A DNA stretch of 20,527 bases from assembly GCA_028287545.1 (NCBI GenBank), contig JAQBPL010000305.1, forward strand, positions 1 through 20,527. The letters run 5' to 3'. The notes below the pieces were generated by a model, which worked only from the letters and a program-made list of their open reading frames with translations, had not been told where the DNA came from and ran no database searches. The position numbers and the translations under genes are program-made. Positions 1-7,790 of this stretch are shown here, one piece after another; position 1 is the stretch's first letter; each line of letters starts with the position of its first letter. Source of the DNA: Vulcanimicrobiota bacterium. GTDB lineage: Bacteria > Eremiobacterota > Eremiobacteria > Baltobacterales > Baltobacteraceae.

Positions 1-13
1 TAATGCCAGTCTA

Positions 14-200
14 CTAAGCATTGCATACCTGCTTGAAGTCGCGAATGCGCTGCTCGTGGCGGGCAACACTGTCGGGATATAGGATGGCGTCATTGCCCCA
101 GGTCGGTTCTTGCCCTCGTGCCCTGGCAATCGCCGCTATTATCTGAGAGATACATCGGAGCGATCTTCCTAACCCGGTGAGTGGTATTACAGGGCGCTGC
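14..200 (-). pseudogene. open frame without start codon, possible gene remnant
   Basis: On the minus strand one frame stays open for roughly 60 codons and ends at a TAG at 14-16. Its last residues read DAILYPDSVARHEQRIRDFK followed by QVCNA, which looks like natural protein rather than GC-rich noise, and codon position 3 is GC-rich. No ATG, GTG or TTG lies in this frame from about 200 down. It runs just downstream of, and out of frame with, the small gene ending at 187. It may be the decayed or frameshifted 3' end of a gene. The left bound is approximate. I do not recognise a family, and a chance open frame is possible. Confidence 0.22.
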
Positions 201-429
201 CCACGTCGACGAGGAACGCACGCTCGCGGGCGAGCACGCGAAGCCCGTCAGGCCGACGGTGATGATCGATGGAACGCTCCCAAATCGTCGCTTCGTAGCC
301 CGTGGGAACTTGCGGGTAGGCACGCTCGAAGCCAAGCGCCAGCAATGCGTTGCGGTTATCGGTGACGGGGTTCATTCCTCGGCGCAGGAGCGCGAGCAAT
401 TCTTCTGGCAAGTGCGCGACGTTTTTCAT
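187..429 (-). CDS. small hypothetical protein (80 aa)
   Basis: This 80-residue soluble protein begins MKNVAHLPEELLALLRRG, with an amphipathic leucine-rich N-terminus and a charged middle (WERSIDHHRRPDGLRVLARE). The start is supported by an AAGGA ribosome site 6 nt upstream of the ATG at 429. There is no signal peptide or membrane segment and I do not recognise a family. It is the last gene of a minus-strand run of regulators, 52 nt after the AraC-type gene, so co-transcription is likely. Its ATG overlaps the TGA of a possible 17-codon leader ORF. Function unknown. Confidence 0.55.
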   Translation of the reverse strand: MKNVAHLPEELLALLRRGMNPVTDNRNALLALGFERAYPQVPTGYEATIWERSIDHHRRPDGLRVLARERAFLVDVGSAL

Positions 430-479
430 AATTCATCCTTACGGGGACAACAAGAGTCCGGCGGGTATGTCATCGTCAT
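426..479 (-). CDS. possible 17-aa leader peptide overlapping the next start
   Basis: A short frame begins at an ATG (477-479) preceded by AGGA with about 5 nt spacing. It encodes MTMTYPPDSCCPRKDEL and stops in an ATGA overlap with the ATG of the 80-residue gene at 429. The ribosome site and the stop/start overlap are the kind of arrangement used for translational coupling. The ORF is very short, so chance is a serious alternative. The paired cysteines are notable but no function can be assigned. Confidence 0.28.
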   Translation of the reverse strand: MTMTYPPDSCCPRKDEL

Positions 480-481
480 GG

Positions 482-886
482 CTATCCTGCGGCCTCGTTG
501 AACCGCAACGTGCCGCACGTCGGACACGTGTGAACGGTTTCGCGCTGCGCGAGAAAGCGCGTCCTCCACCGGGTGGGTGTCGTTCCGTTGGAACGAGCGA
601 ACCGGCGTGCGAAGTAGTGGGTGTCCCGGAAGCCGACCGCTTCTGCCACCGCTGCCACCGGCTCGTCGGTCGCCAAAAGACGCTCGCGAGCGGCGAGGAG
701 CCGGCGTTCGATGATCCACGACGTCACCGGACGCCCCGTCTCCTTGCGCACGAGTGAGGTGAGATGGCACGGAGAGTAATTGAAGGCTCGCGCGACATCC
801 GCGAGACTGATCCCGTCGGCATAGTTGTCTTCGATAAATTCGATCACTCGCTGCACGAGAGAGCTGCGAGTCATTGGGCTCATCAT
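482..886 (-). CDS. AraC-family DNA-binding protein, HTH domain only
   Basis: This 134-residue protein consists almost entirely of the AraC/XylS double helix-turn-helix domain. Helices run from about residue 9 to 112, with the first HTH around SLADVARAFNYSPCHLTSLV and the second around AAVAEAVGFRDTHYFARRF followed by the family-typical TPTRWR. The usual N-terminal ligand or dimerisation domain is absent. The tail (about 113-134) carries a CPTC pair (C121, C124), possibly half of a metal site. I chose the ATG at 886 because GGAGG lies about 11 nt upstream. A GTG at 904 lacks a ribosome site. It follows the receiver gene (stop at 908-910) and is probably co-transcribed with it, so it may carry out the transcriptional output of this signalling unit. 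Confidence 0.85.
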   Translation of the reverse strand: MMSPMTRSSLVQRVIEFIEDNYADGISLADVARAFNYSPCHLTSLVRKETGRPVTSWIIERRLLAARERLLATDEPVAAVAEAVGFRDTHYFARRFARSNGTTPTRWRTRFLAQRETVHTCPTCGTLRFNEAAG

Positions 887-907
887 CGTCTTTACGGCCT
901 CCACGGG

Positions 908-1288
908 TCAGGCACCGAGAGCGGTACGGACCCGCTCGAGCAAAATTTCGTCGTCGAATGGTTTTTCCAGGAAGTCGAGGGCGCCGGCTTTCATGGCGCG
1001 CGTTCGTGTTCTCGCATTCCCGTATGCGGTGATGAAAATGATCGGTATCCGGCCCCCGGTTTCTGCTAATCTGGCCTGAAGCTCCAAACCGTTCATCCCA
1101 GGCATTTCGATGTCGCTGATCAGGCAAGCAGTCTCATTGCGTTTGCTGGATCCCAAGAATTCCTCGGCTGAGGCGAACGACCGAGGCGACAATCCAGCCG
1201 ACTTCAGGACGGCATGAACGGCATTGCGAACGTCTTCATCATCGTCCACGATGGCGACCAGCTGTGCCTCGGTCTGCATCGGCTTCAT
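908..1288 (-). CDS. stand-alone response regulator receiver domain
   Basis: This 126-residue single-domain response regulator has the acidic patch DDDED (about 15-19), the phosphoacceptor Asp59 in SDIEMPG, Thr87 in FITAYG and Lys109 in FLEKPF. All residues needed for aspartyl phosphorylation are present. There is no output domain, so it probably acts as a phosphate relay or sink or by protein-protein contact. A GTG one codon upstream (1291) is an alternative start and the ribosome site is weak. It lies downstream of the 22-bp repeat array and just ahead of the AraC-type gene, which suggests that it passes phosphorylation state to that module or to the large kinases. Confidence 0.9.
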   Translation of the reverse strand: MKPMQTEAQLVAIVDDDEDVRNAVHAVLKSAGLSPRSFASAEEFLGSSKRNETACLISDIEMPGMNGLELQARLAETGGRIPIIFITAYGNARTRTRAMKAGALDFLEKPFDDEILLERVRTALGA

Positions 1289-1324
1289 CACCCAGACGAT
1301 AGCATTGCGGCAAAACCATCACAA

Positions 1325-1385
1325 TTATGCTTCGATTGAGGTGAGGTTATGCTTGGATGGAGGCGCACTTATACTTCGGTATAGG
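1325..1385. repeat. three direct repeats with exact 22-bp period
   Basis: Three 17-bp copies start at 1325, 1347 and 1369: TTATGCTTCGATTGAGG, TTATGCTTGGATGGAGG and TTATACTTCGGTATAGG. Copies 1 and 2 match at 15 of 17 positions and copies 1 and 3 at 13 of 17. The spacing is exactly 22 bp, two helical turns, so all copies face the same side of the DNA. The array sits 37 bp upstream of the stand-alone receiver gene and just after the FixJ-type gene. This fits a multi-site operator, with the FixJ-type regulator as the obvious candidate ligand (inference). Copy 3 is also a hairpin-capable inverted repeat with a TTCG centre (1368-1385). Confidence 0.7.
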
Positions 1386-1395
1386 GCCCGCGGGC
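1386..1395. repeat. GC-rich palindrome GCCCGCGGGC
   Basis: A perfect 10-bp palindrome follows the third 22-bp repeat directly, in the gap between the FixJ-type gene and the receiver gene. It is too tight for a normal terminator hairpin. It may be part of the operator region or chance in GC-rich DNA. Confidence 0.25.
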
Positions 1396-1428
1396 TTTCC
1401 GATTAGGGCGGCGTCCCGCTCTAGCCTG

Positions 1429-2040
1429 CTAGGCCCTCAGCTTCTCCGACATCAGCACCAGGTCGGCCAAAGACTCGGCCTCCATCTTCCGCATGACGTT
1501 GCCCCGGTGAACCTTTACGGTGATCTCGCTGACGCGGATTTCGCCGGCAATCACTTTGTTGGGCCGGCCGGTCACCACCAGAGCCATGACTTCGCGCTCC
1601 CGCTGCGTTAGGGAGTTGAAGCGCTCCCGCAGCTCGGTGAGCGCCTTTTCCTTCGCGCGTTGAGAGCGATCCCGCTCGAGTCCGGAATGGATTGCATTGA
1701 GCAGATCCTGTTCGCGAAACGGCTTGGTCAGGAACTCGATGGCGCCGCCTTTTATCGCTTCTACGGACATCGGAATGTCGCCGTGTCCCGTGATGAAGAT
1801 AATCGGCAGATGAAGACCGGCGCTCGCAAGTTCACGCTGGAACTCCAAGCCGCCCTTGCCGGGTAACCGTACGTCGAGCACCATGCACGTCGGGCCCTCG
1901 GATCGACCGGCTTCGAGGAACTCGGAGACGGAACCATATGCACTGGCGCCTAGGCCCACCGATCGGAGAAGCCTTCCCAAGGCCTCCCGCACGTCTGGGT
2001 CGTCGTCGATGACGATGACCATGTCAGGAGCTTCAACCAT
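1429..2040 (-). CDS. FixJ/NarL-type response regulator (receiver + LuxR HTH)
   Basis: This is a 203-residue two-domain transcription factor. Residues 7-122 form the receiver, with acidic residues D12-D14, phosphoacceptor Asp56 (LDVRLPG), Thr84 in FITGHGDIPM and Lys106 in FLTKPF. The HGDIPM segment is typical of the FixJ branch. Residues 142-190 form a LuxR-type helix-turn-helix (LTQREREVMALVVTG, then IAGEIRVSEITVKVHRGNVMRKM). The start is taken as ATG 2040. GTG 2049 or ATG 2022 are possible and no strong ribosome site distinguishes them. The gene begins about 27 nt after the stop of giant kinase copy 1 on the same strand, so it is very probably that kinase's cognate regulator. The 22-bp repeats just beyond it are candidate targets. 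Confidence 0.93.
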   Translation of the reverse strand: MVEAPDMVIVIDDDPDVREALGRLLRSVGLGASAYGSVSEFLEAGRSEGPTCMVLDVRLPGKGGLEFQRELASAGLHLPIIFITGHGDIPMSVEAIKGGAIEFLTKPFREQDLLNAIHSGLERDRSQRAKEKALTELRERFNSLTQREREVMALVVTGRPNKVIAGEIRVSEITVKVHRGNVMRKMEAESLADLVLMSEKLRA

Positions 2041-2067
2041 GGCGCGCACCCGCGCATGTCTGCACGA

Positions 2068-5000
2068 TCATGATGCACCTTGTCCGTACGGCGGCAGGGT
2101 GAATGCAAACGTCGCACCCGGCCCGACGTTGCCGGAGGCCGAGAGTCGTCCCCCGTGAGCTTCGACGATCGAGCGGCAGATCGAGAGGCCCATGCCCATG
2201 CCGTCGGACTTCGTCGTGAAAAAAGCGCGGAAAAGCTGGTCAGCGTTCTCCGTGCCGATTCCGACGCCGGAGTCCTTCGCCGCGACGACCACTTGGTGCG
2301 AATCGTCCTGGTACGTTCGGATCACGAATTCGCGCGCCCGATCGTTTACCGGCTGCATCGCGTCGATGCCGTTGATCACGAGATTGACGATCACTTGCTG
2401 CAGCTGAATCCGATCGCCGTTGACCCGCGGCAACTCGGCCGCGAGCTCCATGCGCAGCAAGACGCGCTGGCTCATCAACTCGTGCCGGACTAAAGCGACG
2501 GCCTCTTTGGCGACGTCATTGATGTCGAGCGGCGTTTTCGTAGAGTCGGTCTTCTGCAACATCGCGCGGACGCGCCGGGTGATGTCGCCCGCCCGGTGGC
2601 CGCTCTTGATGATACTTTCGACCGCGCTTCGCGCTTCGTCCAGGTTGGGAGTGCTGGAGTCGAGCCAGCGCCGAACGGCCTCAGCGTTGCTGACGACGGC
2701 GGTGAGTGGTTGGTTCACCTCGTGCGCGATCGAGGCGGCCAGCTCTCCGAGCGTGGTCAGGCGCGCGACATGCGCGAGGTCGGCCTGCGCTCGGCGCAGA
2801 TCCTCCTCGGCTCGTTTGGCTGCTGTAACGTCCATCAGCGCACCGATGTATTCCAGCTGGCCGTTTTGGTCCCGTACCGCTCGAGCGACGACGCGGACGT
2901 ATTTGATCGCCCCATCCGGCATCAGCAATCGATGCTCGAATTCGAAGCTCCGTCCGTCACTCGATGCTCGGTCGATCTGCCGCTGCACGAGAGGTACGTC
3001 TTCCGGATGGACGCGTTGAAGAAGCATCTCGCGGGTCGGAGAATCCCCCGGATCGTATCCAAAGATTCTGAACGTCTCGTCAGACCAGGCTCGTTCGTCG
3101 GTGGAAACATTCCAGCCCCAGGTGCCGGTGTGGCTGATTCTCTGACCTTCAGCCAGGAAGCCCTCGCTGTGCTGCAGATCGGCATAGAGGGTAGCGTTCT
3201 CCAGCGAGATCGCGGCTTGCGAAGCAAGCAATTCCAAGATCGAGATGCGCGCAGACGTGAAGGCGCGCGGAGTCAACGTATTCTCGAGATACAGCGCGCC
3301 GACGAGTTTCGTCTGCTTGATCAAGGGGAGACAGAGCACGGACCGAGGCCGCCGCTGCTGCATGTAGGCATCCGCCGAGAACAACGTCGATGCTGCGGCG
3401 TCGTCGAGGATCACGCTTTTCCGCGTCCGGATCACGTACTGCAGCACGGATTCGGGGAGTTCGGCAGGCGTCACAGCGGTCGCTCGCAGCGTCACCTCAA
3501 CGGTGCCGCGGCCGGTCGTTGCCTCCGCGGAGATCCGCGACTCGTCGTTCGGGAACAAGATGAGCAGACCGCGCTCGGCGCCCATGTGCTCGAGGGCGAT
3601 CCGCATGAGCGTCTCGATCACCCGGCCGAGTTCGATCTCACCGGACACCGCTTGCGAGGCCTTGACCACGGTCCCGACGTCCAGCTGCTCGACCGGCGCG
3701 TCGATCGTCGCGGCCAGCGCAGACGAAGCCGATTCCTCGCTCAGTTCACGGTAGCGCTGGTCGAGTTGCCGCACCTTGCCGAGTGCGCCCCAGCGCAGGT
3801 AGCAGGCGCGCGCGGCTTTGAGATGAGCGTGGCCAGCGGTCGTCTCGCCGCGGGCACGATACCATCCTGCGGCAAGCTCGTGGGCCAGCCCCTGACTCTG
3901 GACGAAGCCGCTCTCGCGAGCCGACACAACGGCCGCTCCGTATAGGCGCATTGCATCGACGTCGCGCTCTTCGAGGCGGGCAATCTCGGCCGAAACGAGT
4001 GCGAACTTGTCGGCGAACGTCGGCGGGTAGGTTTCGGCCCACTCGCGCAGCTGTTCCCGGTGCGCCGTCAGGAGTTCGCGCCATCGGCTCTGCTCGTCGT
4101 CAGACGCTTTCTCATAGAGCGCCGCCACCGTCAGCGCGGCGTAGGAGAAGTAGTCGAGTACCTGTGACTGAGCGGTTGCCGTCGAAAGCAGCGGCTTCAC
4201 CGTGTCGGCTGCCGCGAGTGCCTCGACGTAGTCGCCCGAGAGGAACCGCGCCTTGAGTTTAAGGATCCAGTAAAAGCAGATCGTCACGGGCATCCGGTTC
4301 CGGCTCAGCTGCGCCTCGAACGTCGCCTCGTCGAACTGCGCGTCGCTGAACGTGGAAAAGCTCGCGGTCCGCCCCTGCATGGTCGCGATGAAACGTTGCT
4401 GGCTCCGGATGATGTCCGCGGCGCCGTCGTACTTGGCTTCCAGGGCGAAGTCCAACGCGATCTGCGACTCGCGCCACGCCGCGTCTAGTGGATCGTTCCG
4501 CAGCAGAAGGCCGGTGACAATTTGGTACAGACCGTAGCAAGCGAAGGCCAGATCACCCGTCTCGAGCGCGGTCCGAAAGGTCGCCCGCATGAAATCGATC
4601 GCGGTCTCGACCGGCCGCGTCCAGAACGCCACCGTCCCCATCGCGTGATAGACCTTCGGCTGGTTGGCGATGAAACGGTGCTTCTCGACGAGGTCACACG
4701 CAAGCTGGGCGAACCGATCGGCCTCATCGTATCGGTGAAAGACGGGTCCGGAGATAAACCCGAGAAGGGCAAAGCCGAGCGTTGAAGCGTCGCTCACTCC
4801 GTGCTGCAGGCCGATCTTCACCGTGCGGCACGCGATGAAGCAAAATAAGTGAAAGTCGGTAAAGTATGCGGGCGGACCGAGGACCGAGAGTACCTGCAGG
4901 GCGGCCTGCAGCTCCGGATCGATCAGCGGCGGCAGATCGATGAGGCTCTCGGTCGGGCGCCCATTGAGCGTTTGCCGAACCGTCTCGTATTCGGCTTGGA

Positions 5001-7542
5001 CCTGCTCGAAGGTCGGGTGTATCGGCAGGTCGATCCCGAACAGGCGCAGGCACGTGAGCGCGCTGTCGACGGCTTGCGGCTGTTCGCCGCTCAAAACGTG
5101 CAAATAGATCTTCAGACACGTGGCATTCGCGAACGCCGCGTTTGAAGCCGCGCGCTGCAAGCACTCTGCGATCAGTTGCCCGGATTTTTCGAAGTTACCG
5201 CTCAGAAGCTCGCACTCCGCGCGTTCGAGCCAAAGGCTGAACGTCAACTCGTACTGACCCTCCCAGTCCCGCTCGTCTAAGAGCGTCATGCCGGCCGCAA
5301 AATACGCGCGCGCCGACGCATAAGCCGCCGACGCCTTGGCTTTCCGGCCGGCACGCAGATCGATCGTCGCCGCCTTCGCCTTCTCGTCCCGGTCGATCAG
5401 CGCTCCGGCACCTCGATTGAGTTGGTTCGCGACGTCGAACAGACGCTCTTCGAGGCCGTCCGGCGTCACGCTCGCCAGCAGCACGCGGCCGATGCGCAGG
5501 TGGACCTCGGCACGGCGCTCGTCGGGAATCAGCGAATATGCCGCCTGCTGGATCCGGTCATGCAGGAACTTGTACGCGTTCCCCCCTCGGAACACGAGTC
5601 CCGCGTGGACCGCCTCCAAGAGCGCGGCGTCGATCCCGCCCTCCGTTTCCCCGAGAACCGTCGTCAGCGTGGCGATCTCGACGACATTGCCCAGGCACGC
5701 GAGCTCTTTGAGCGCTTCCTGTGTGTCGGTGGAGAACCGCTTCAGCTTCGCGGCCATGAGTTCCACCACGTTGTCGGTGAAGTTCTTGGCCCGAATGCGA
5801 TCGAGGTCCCATTGCCACGCGAGCGCGACCGGGTCGAACGCGAGCAGCCGTTCATCGGCCAATGCCGTGACGAACTGGACGGCGAAGAACGGATTGCCGC
5901 CGGTCTTCTCCTGCACGAGTTCCGCTAACGGCCGCGCGCGCTCCCGGTCACAATGCAGGGCGTCGGCGATGAGCCGGCCGATATCATCGAGCCCCAGCGG
6001 CTCCAGCACGACCTCGTGCACCCTCGCACCGGCGGCGCGGATCGCATCGAGCGTGTGCGGCAGCGGATGCGCGGGGCCGACATCGTTGTCCCGGTAGGCG
6101 CCGATCAGCAGCAGATGGCTCACCTGAGAATCCGTGATCACGTACGCGAGGAGGTCGAGCGTCGCGGTATCGAGCCATTGCAGATCGTCGAGAAACAGCG
6201 CGAGGGGATGCTCCTCCCGCGCGAAGACGCCGAGGAAGCGCCGAAAAACCATTTGGAACCGGCGCTGCGCGTCCTGTGGCGGCAGGTCCGCGACCGGCCG
6301 CTGTTTTCCGATCACCAGCTCCAGTTCGGGAACGAGGTTCACGATGAGCTGACCGTTGTCGCGCAGCGCTTCGCGCAAAGCGTCGCGCCACCGGCCGAGT
6401 TCCGCATCGCTCTGCGCCAGCAGCGATCGGATCAGACTCTGAAAGGCTTGCGCGAGCGTGGCGTACGGGACGTTGCGCTTGTACTGATCGAACTTGCCGG
6501 AGGCGAAGAGCCCGCGCGGCGGCACGAGCGCCTTCTGCAGTTCGTTGACCACCGAGGACTTGCCGATCCCGGAATAACCGGACACGAGCACCAGCTCGGG
6601 TGCGCCGTTGGCCACGACGCGGTCGAAGGCCGTGAGCAGGGTCTCGACCTCGCGCTCGCGGCCGTACAGCCGCTCCGGCATCAGTAACTGCCCCGATGCA
6701 TCGTGCGCGCCTAGCGGGAACGGGTCGATGCGGCCTTGCGACTCCCATTCGGCCAAGCAACGCCGGAGATCCGCCTCGACGCCCGCTGCGGTCTGGTAAC
6801 GCTCCTCGGCGGTCTTTGCCAGGAGTTTCATCACGATCGAGGACAGCTGTGCCGGCACCGCCGTCACCCGTTCGCTCGGCGGGAGCGGTTGGCGCGCGAT
6901 ATGAGCGTGGACCCATTCCATCGAGTCGGCAGCAGCGAACGGCAGCGCCCCCGTGAGCAGTTCGTAGAGGCTGACGCCGAAACTGTACAGATCGCTGCGG
7001 GAATCGACCGACCGGTTCATCCGGCCCGTCTGTTCCGGCGCCATGTAGGCAAGCGTTCCGGCGATCACCTCGGGCGGCTGGAGATCGGGACGCTCGCGCG
7101 GTACGCGGGAGGCGATACCGAAGCCGGTCAGCCACGCGCCGCCGCTGGAGGGATCCACCAGGACGTTCGCCGGCTTGATGTCCTTATGGACGAGACCTCG
7201 ATCGTGCACGCACGAGAGCGCCCGCGCAATCGCGATCGCGATTTGCAGAGATTCCGTTAGCGAAAATGGTCGACCGAGCATTCGATCGAGCGGTTCGCCG
7301 CCGGGGTCCTCGAGTACCAAGGTCATTCGGCCGTTGCGCCCGGAGAGTTCGATGGGCCGTGCCGCCCAGGCACGATCCAGTTCGGCTTTGAGCGCATACT
7401 CATGTTCGAGCCGCTTGAAGGATGCAAGCGAGCCGTCTCCCGCGGTGACCACGAGTATCGGCGCGAGGCCGTTGCCGGAGCCGCGGCAACGCGTGACGTC
7501 GCCCTCGCGCAAGGGCGCGACCGCGTAGCCCGAGAGCTCCAT
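2068..7542 (-). CDS. giant Ser/Thr kinase-ATPase-GAF-PAS-histidine kinase, copy 1
   Basis: This 1824-residue soluble multidomain sensor matches the family annotated as trifunctional Ser/Thr kinase/ATP-binding protein/sensor histidine kinase. The order is: Ser/Thr-kinase-like domain (1-270, HKDIKPAN at 119-126); AAA/NACHT-like ATPase (about 290-570, Walker A GYSGIGKSS at 322-330, Walker B LFLDDLQWLD at 449-458); a helical TPR-like stretch (about 575-1285); GAF (1289-1458); PAS (about 1470-1575); histidine kinase with phospho-acceptor His1607 (SIAHEVNQPL), N-box around 1720-1724, G1 at 1757 and G2 GMGMGLS near 1780. The kinase DFG is replaced by GFG (Gly140), so its Ser/Thr kinase activity is doubtful. 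Start 7542 is chosen because MELSGY aligns with the paralogue and an AGGAG site lies 8 nt upstream; an ATG at 7617 would add 25 non-conserved residues. It is followed by a FixJ-type regulator, its likely partner. Confidence 0.95.
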   Translation of the reverse strand: MELSGYAVAPLREGDVTRCRGSGNGLAPILVVTAGDGSLASFKRLEHEYALKAELDRAWAARPIELSGRNGRMTLVLEDPGGEPLDRMLGRPFSLTESLQIAIAIARALSCVHDRGLVHKDIKPANVLVDPSSGGAWLTGFGIASRVPRERPDLQPPEVIAGTLAYMAPEQTGRMNRSVDSRSDLYSFGVSLYELLTGALPFAAADSMEWVHAHIARQPLPPSERVTAVPAQLSSIVMKLLAKTAEERYQTAAGVEADLRRCLAEWESQGRIDPFPLGAHDASGQLLMPERLYGREREVETLLTAFDRVVANGAPELVLVSGYSGIGKSSVVNELQKALVPPRGLFASGKFDQYKRNVPYATLAQAFQSLIRSLLAQSDAELGRWRDALREALRDNGQLIVNLVPELELVIGKQRPVADLPPQDAQRRFQMVFRRFLGVFAREEHPLALFLDDLQWLDTATLDLLAYVITDSQVSHLLLIGAYRDNDVGPAHPLPHTLDAIRAAGARVHEVVLEPLGLDDIGRLIADALHCDRERARPLAELVQEKTGGNPFFAVQFVTALADERLLAFDPVALAWQWDLDRIRAKNFTDNVVELMAAKLKRFSTDTQEALKELACLGNVVEIATLTTVLGETEGGIDAALLEAVHAGLVFRGGNAYKFLHDRIQQAAYSLIPDERRAEVHLRIGRVLLASVTPDGLEERLFDVANQLNRGAGALIDRDEKAKAATIDLRAGRKAKASAAYASARAYFAAGMTLLDERDWEGQYELTFSLWLERAECELLSGNFEKSGQLIAECLQRAASNAAFANATCLKIYLHVLSGEQPQAVDSALTCLRLFGIDLPIHPTFEQVQAEYETVRQTLNGRPTESLIDLPPLIDPELQAALQVLSVLGPPAYFTDFHLFCFIACRTVKIGLQHGVSDASTLGFALLGFISGPVFHRYDEADRFAQLACDLVEKHRFIANQPKVYHAMGTVAFWTRPVETAIDFMRATFRTALETGDLAFACYGLYQIVTGLLLRNDPLDAAWRESQIALDFALEAKYDGAADIIRSQQRFIATMQGRTASFSTFSDAQFDEATFEAQLSRNRMPVTICFYWILKLKARFLSGDYVEALAAADTVKPLLSTATAQSQVLDYFSYAALTVAALYEKASDDEQSRWRELLTAHREQLREWAETYPPTFADKFALVSAEIARLEERDVDAMRLYGAAVVSARESGFVQSQGLAHELAAGWYRARGETTAGHAHLKAARACYLRWGALGKVRQLDQRYRELSEESASSALAATIDAPVEQLDVGTVVKASQAVSGEIELGRVIETLMRIALEHMGAERGLLILFPNDESRISAEATTGRGTVEVTLRATAVTPAELPESVLQYVIRTRKSVILDDAAASTLFSADAYMQQRRPRSVLCLPLIKQTKLVGALYLENTLTPRAFTSARISILELLASQAAISLENATLYADLQHSEGFLAEGQRISHTGTWGWNVSTDERAWSDETFRIFGYDPGDSPTREMLLQRVHPEDVPLVQRQIDRASSDGRSFEFEHRLLMPDGAIKYVRVVARAVRDQNGQLEYIGALMDVTAAKRAEEDLRRAQADLAHVARLTTLGELAASIAHEVNQPLTAVVSNAEAVRRWLDSSTPNLDEARSAVESIIKSGHRAGDITRRVRAMLQKTDSTKTPLDINDVAKEAVALVRHELMSQRVLLRMELAAELPRVNGDRIQLQQVIVNLVINGIDAMQPVNDRAREFVIRTYQDDSHQVVVAAKDSGVGIGTENADQLFRAFFTTKSDGMGMGLSICRSIVEAHGGRLSASGNVGPGATFAFTLPPYGQGAS

Positions 7543-7673
7543 CGCGACGCTCCTACCCGCCTCCATCGGTGTCGACGGCGTCGAACGCCTTTCGCGCGTC
7601 AATCCCGTCAAGACCATCGTCTTGAGGCAAAAACCCCGTCGCGAGGATTTCTTCGGGCGCCCTTGAGAGCCCC
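7543..7673 (-). promoter_or_regulatory. upstream region of kinase copy 1, conserved in copy 2
   Basis: About 130 bp upstream of the copy 1 start align closely with 14606-14737 upstream of copy 2. Identity is high through the ribosome site, the GGTGTCGAC stretch and the inverted repeat, then breaks off after GAGAGCCCC. The block must contain the promoter, but I cannot assign clear -35 and -10 elements. A TTGACG directly abutting the inverted repeat on the minus strand is a weak -35 candidate. Confidence 0.6.
7608..7625. promoter_or_regulatory. inverted repeat TCAAGAC-N4-GTCTTGA, candidate operator
   Basis: A perfect 7-4-7 inverted repeat lies about 65 bp upstream of the copy 1 start. The same arms occur at the matching place upstream of copy 2 (14672-14689), where only the spacer differs (CATC against CAAC). 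Conservation of both arms favours a protein-binding site or an RNA hairpin in the leader. Confidence 0.5.
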
Positions 7674-7686
7674 TTGGACGCCAAGG
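7672..7686. repeat. inverted repeat CCTTGG-ACG-CCAAGG
   Basis: This 6-3-6 inverted repeat lies exactly where homology between the two kinase upstream regions ends. It sits in the 248-bp divergent space between copy 1 and the plus-strand gene at 7791. It may be an operator for either gene. Nothing further was recognised between 7687 and 7790. Confidence 0.35.
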
Positions 7687-7790
7687 ATCACTCAGGTCGA
7701 TTCGCCGAACGGGACGACCGATGGAAGGCGCGTTGATTGGCTGCGTCCCGCACTTGATGCGCTTTACGCGACCTCTTTCAATCCACTAAA

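Noticed and set aside
1368..1385. TTCG-loop hairpin as an intrinsic terminator of the FixJ-type gene
   Set aside because: No U-tract follows on the minus strand, and the sequence is better explained as the third member of the 22-bp repeat array.
1386..1395. Short palindrome as a phage attachment or recombination site
   Set aside because: There is no integrase, tRNA or second copy in the window; a 10-bp GC palindrome is common by chance in this base composition.
2596..3945. 449-codon plus-strand open frame antisense to kinase copy 1
   Set aside because: It is a shadow of the kinase gene: composition is rich in Arg/Gly/Asp/His without domain pattern, and a matching antisense frame appears at the equivalent place in copy 2 (9131-10048).
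5984..7135. 383-codon minus-strand frame inside kinase copy 1
   Set aside because: Same-strand out-of-frame shadow of the kinase/ATPase domains with typical Arg/Ala/Gly bias.
7543..7617. Upstream start for kinase copy 1 giving 25 extra residues
   Set aside because: The extra residues do not align with the extension in copy 2, the codon lies within the conserved inverted repeat, and a good ribosome site precedes the 7542 ATG.
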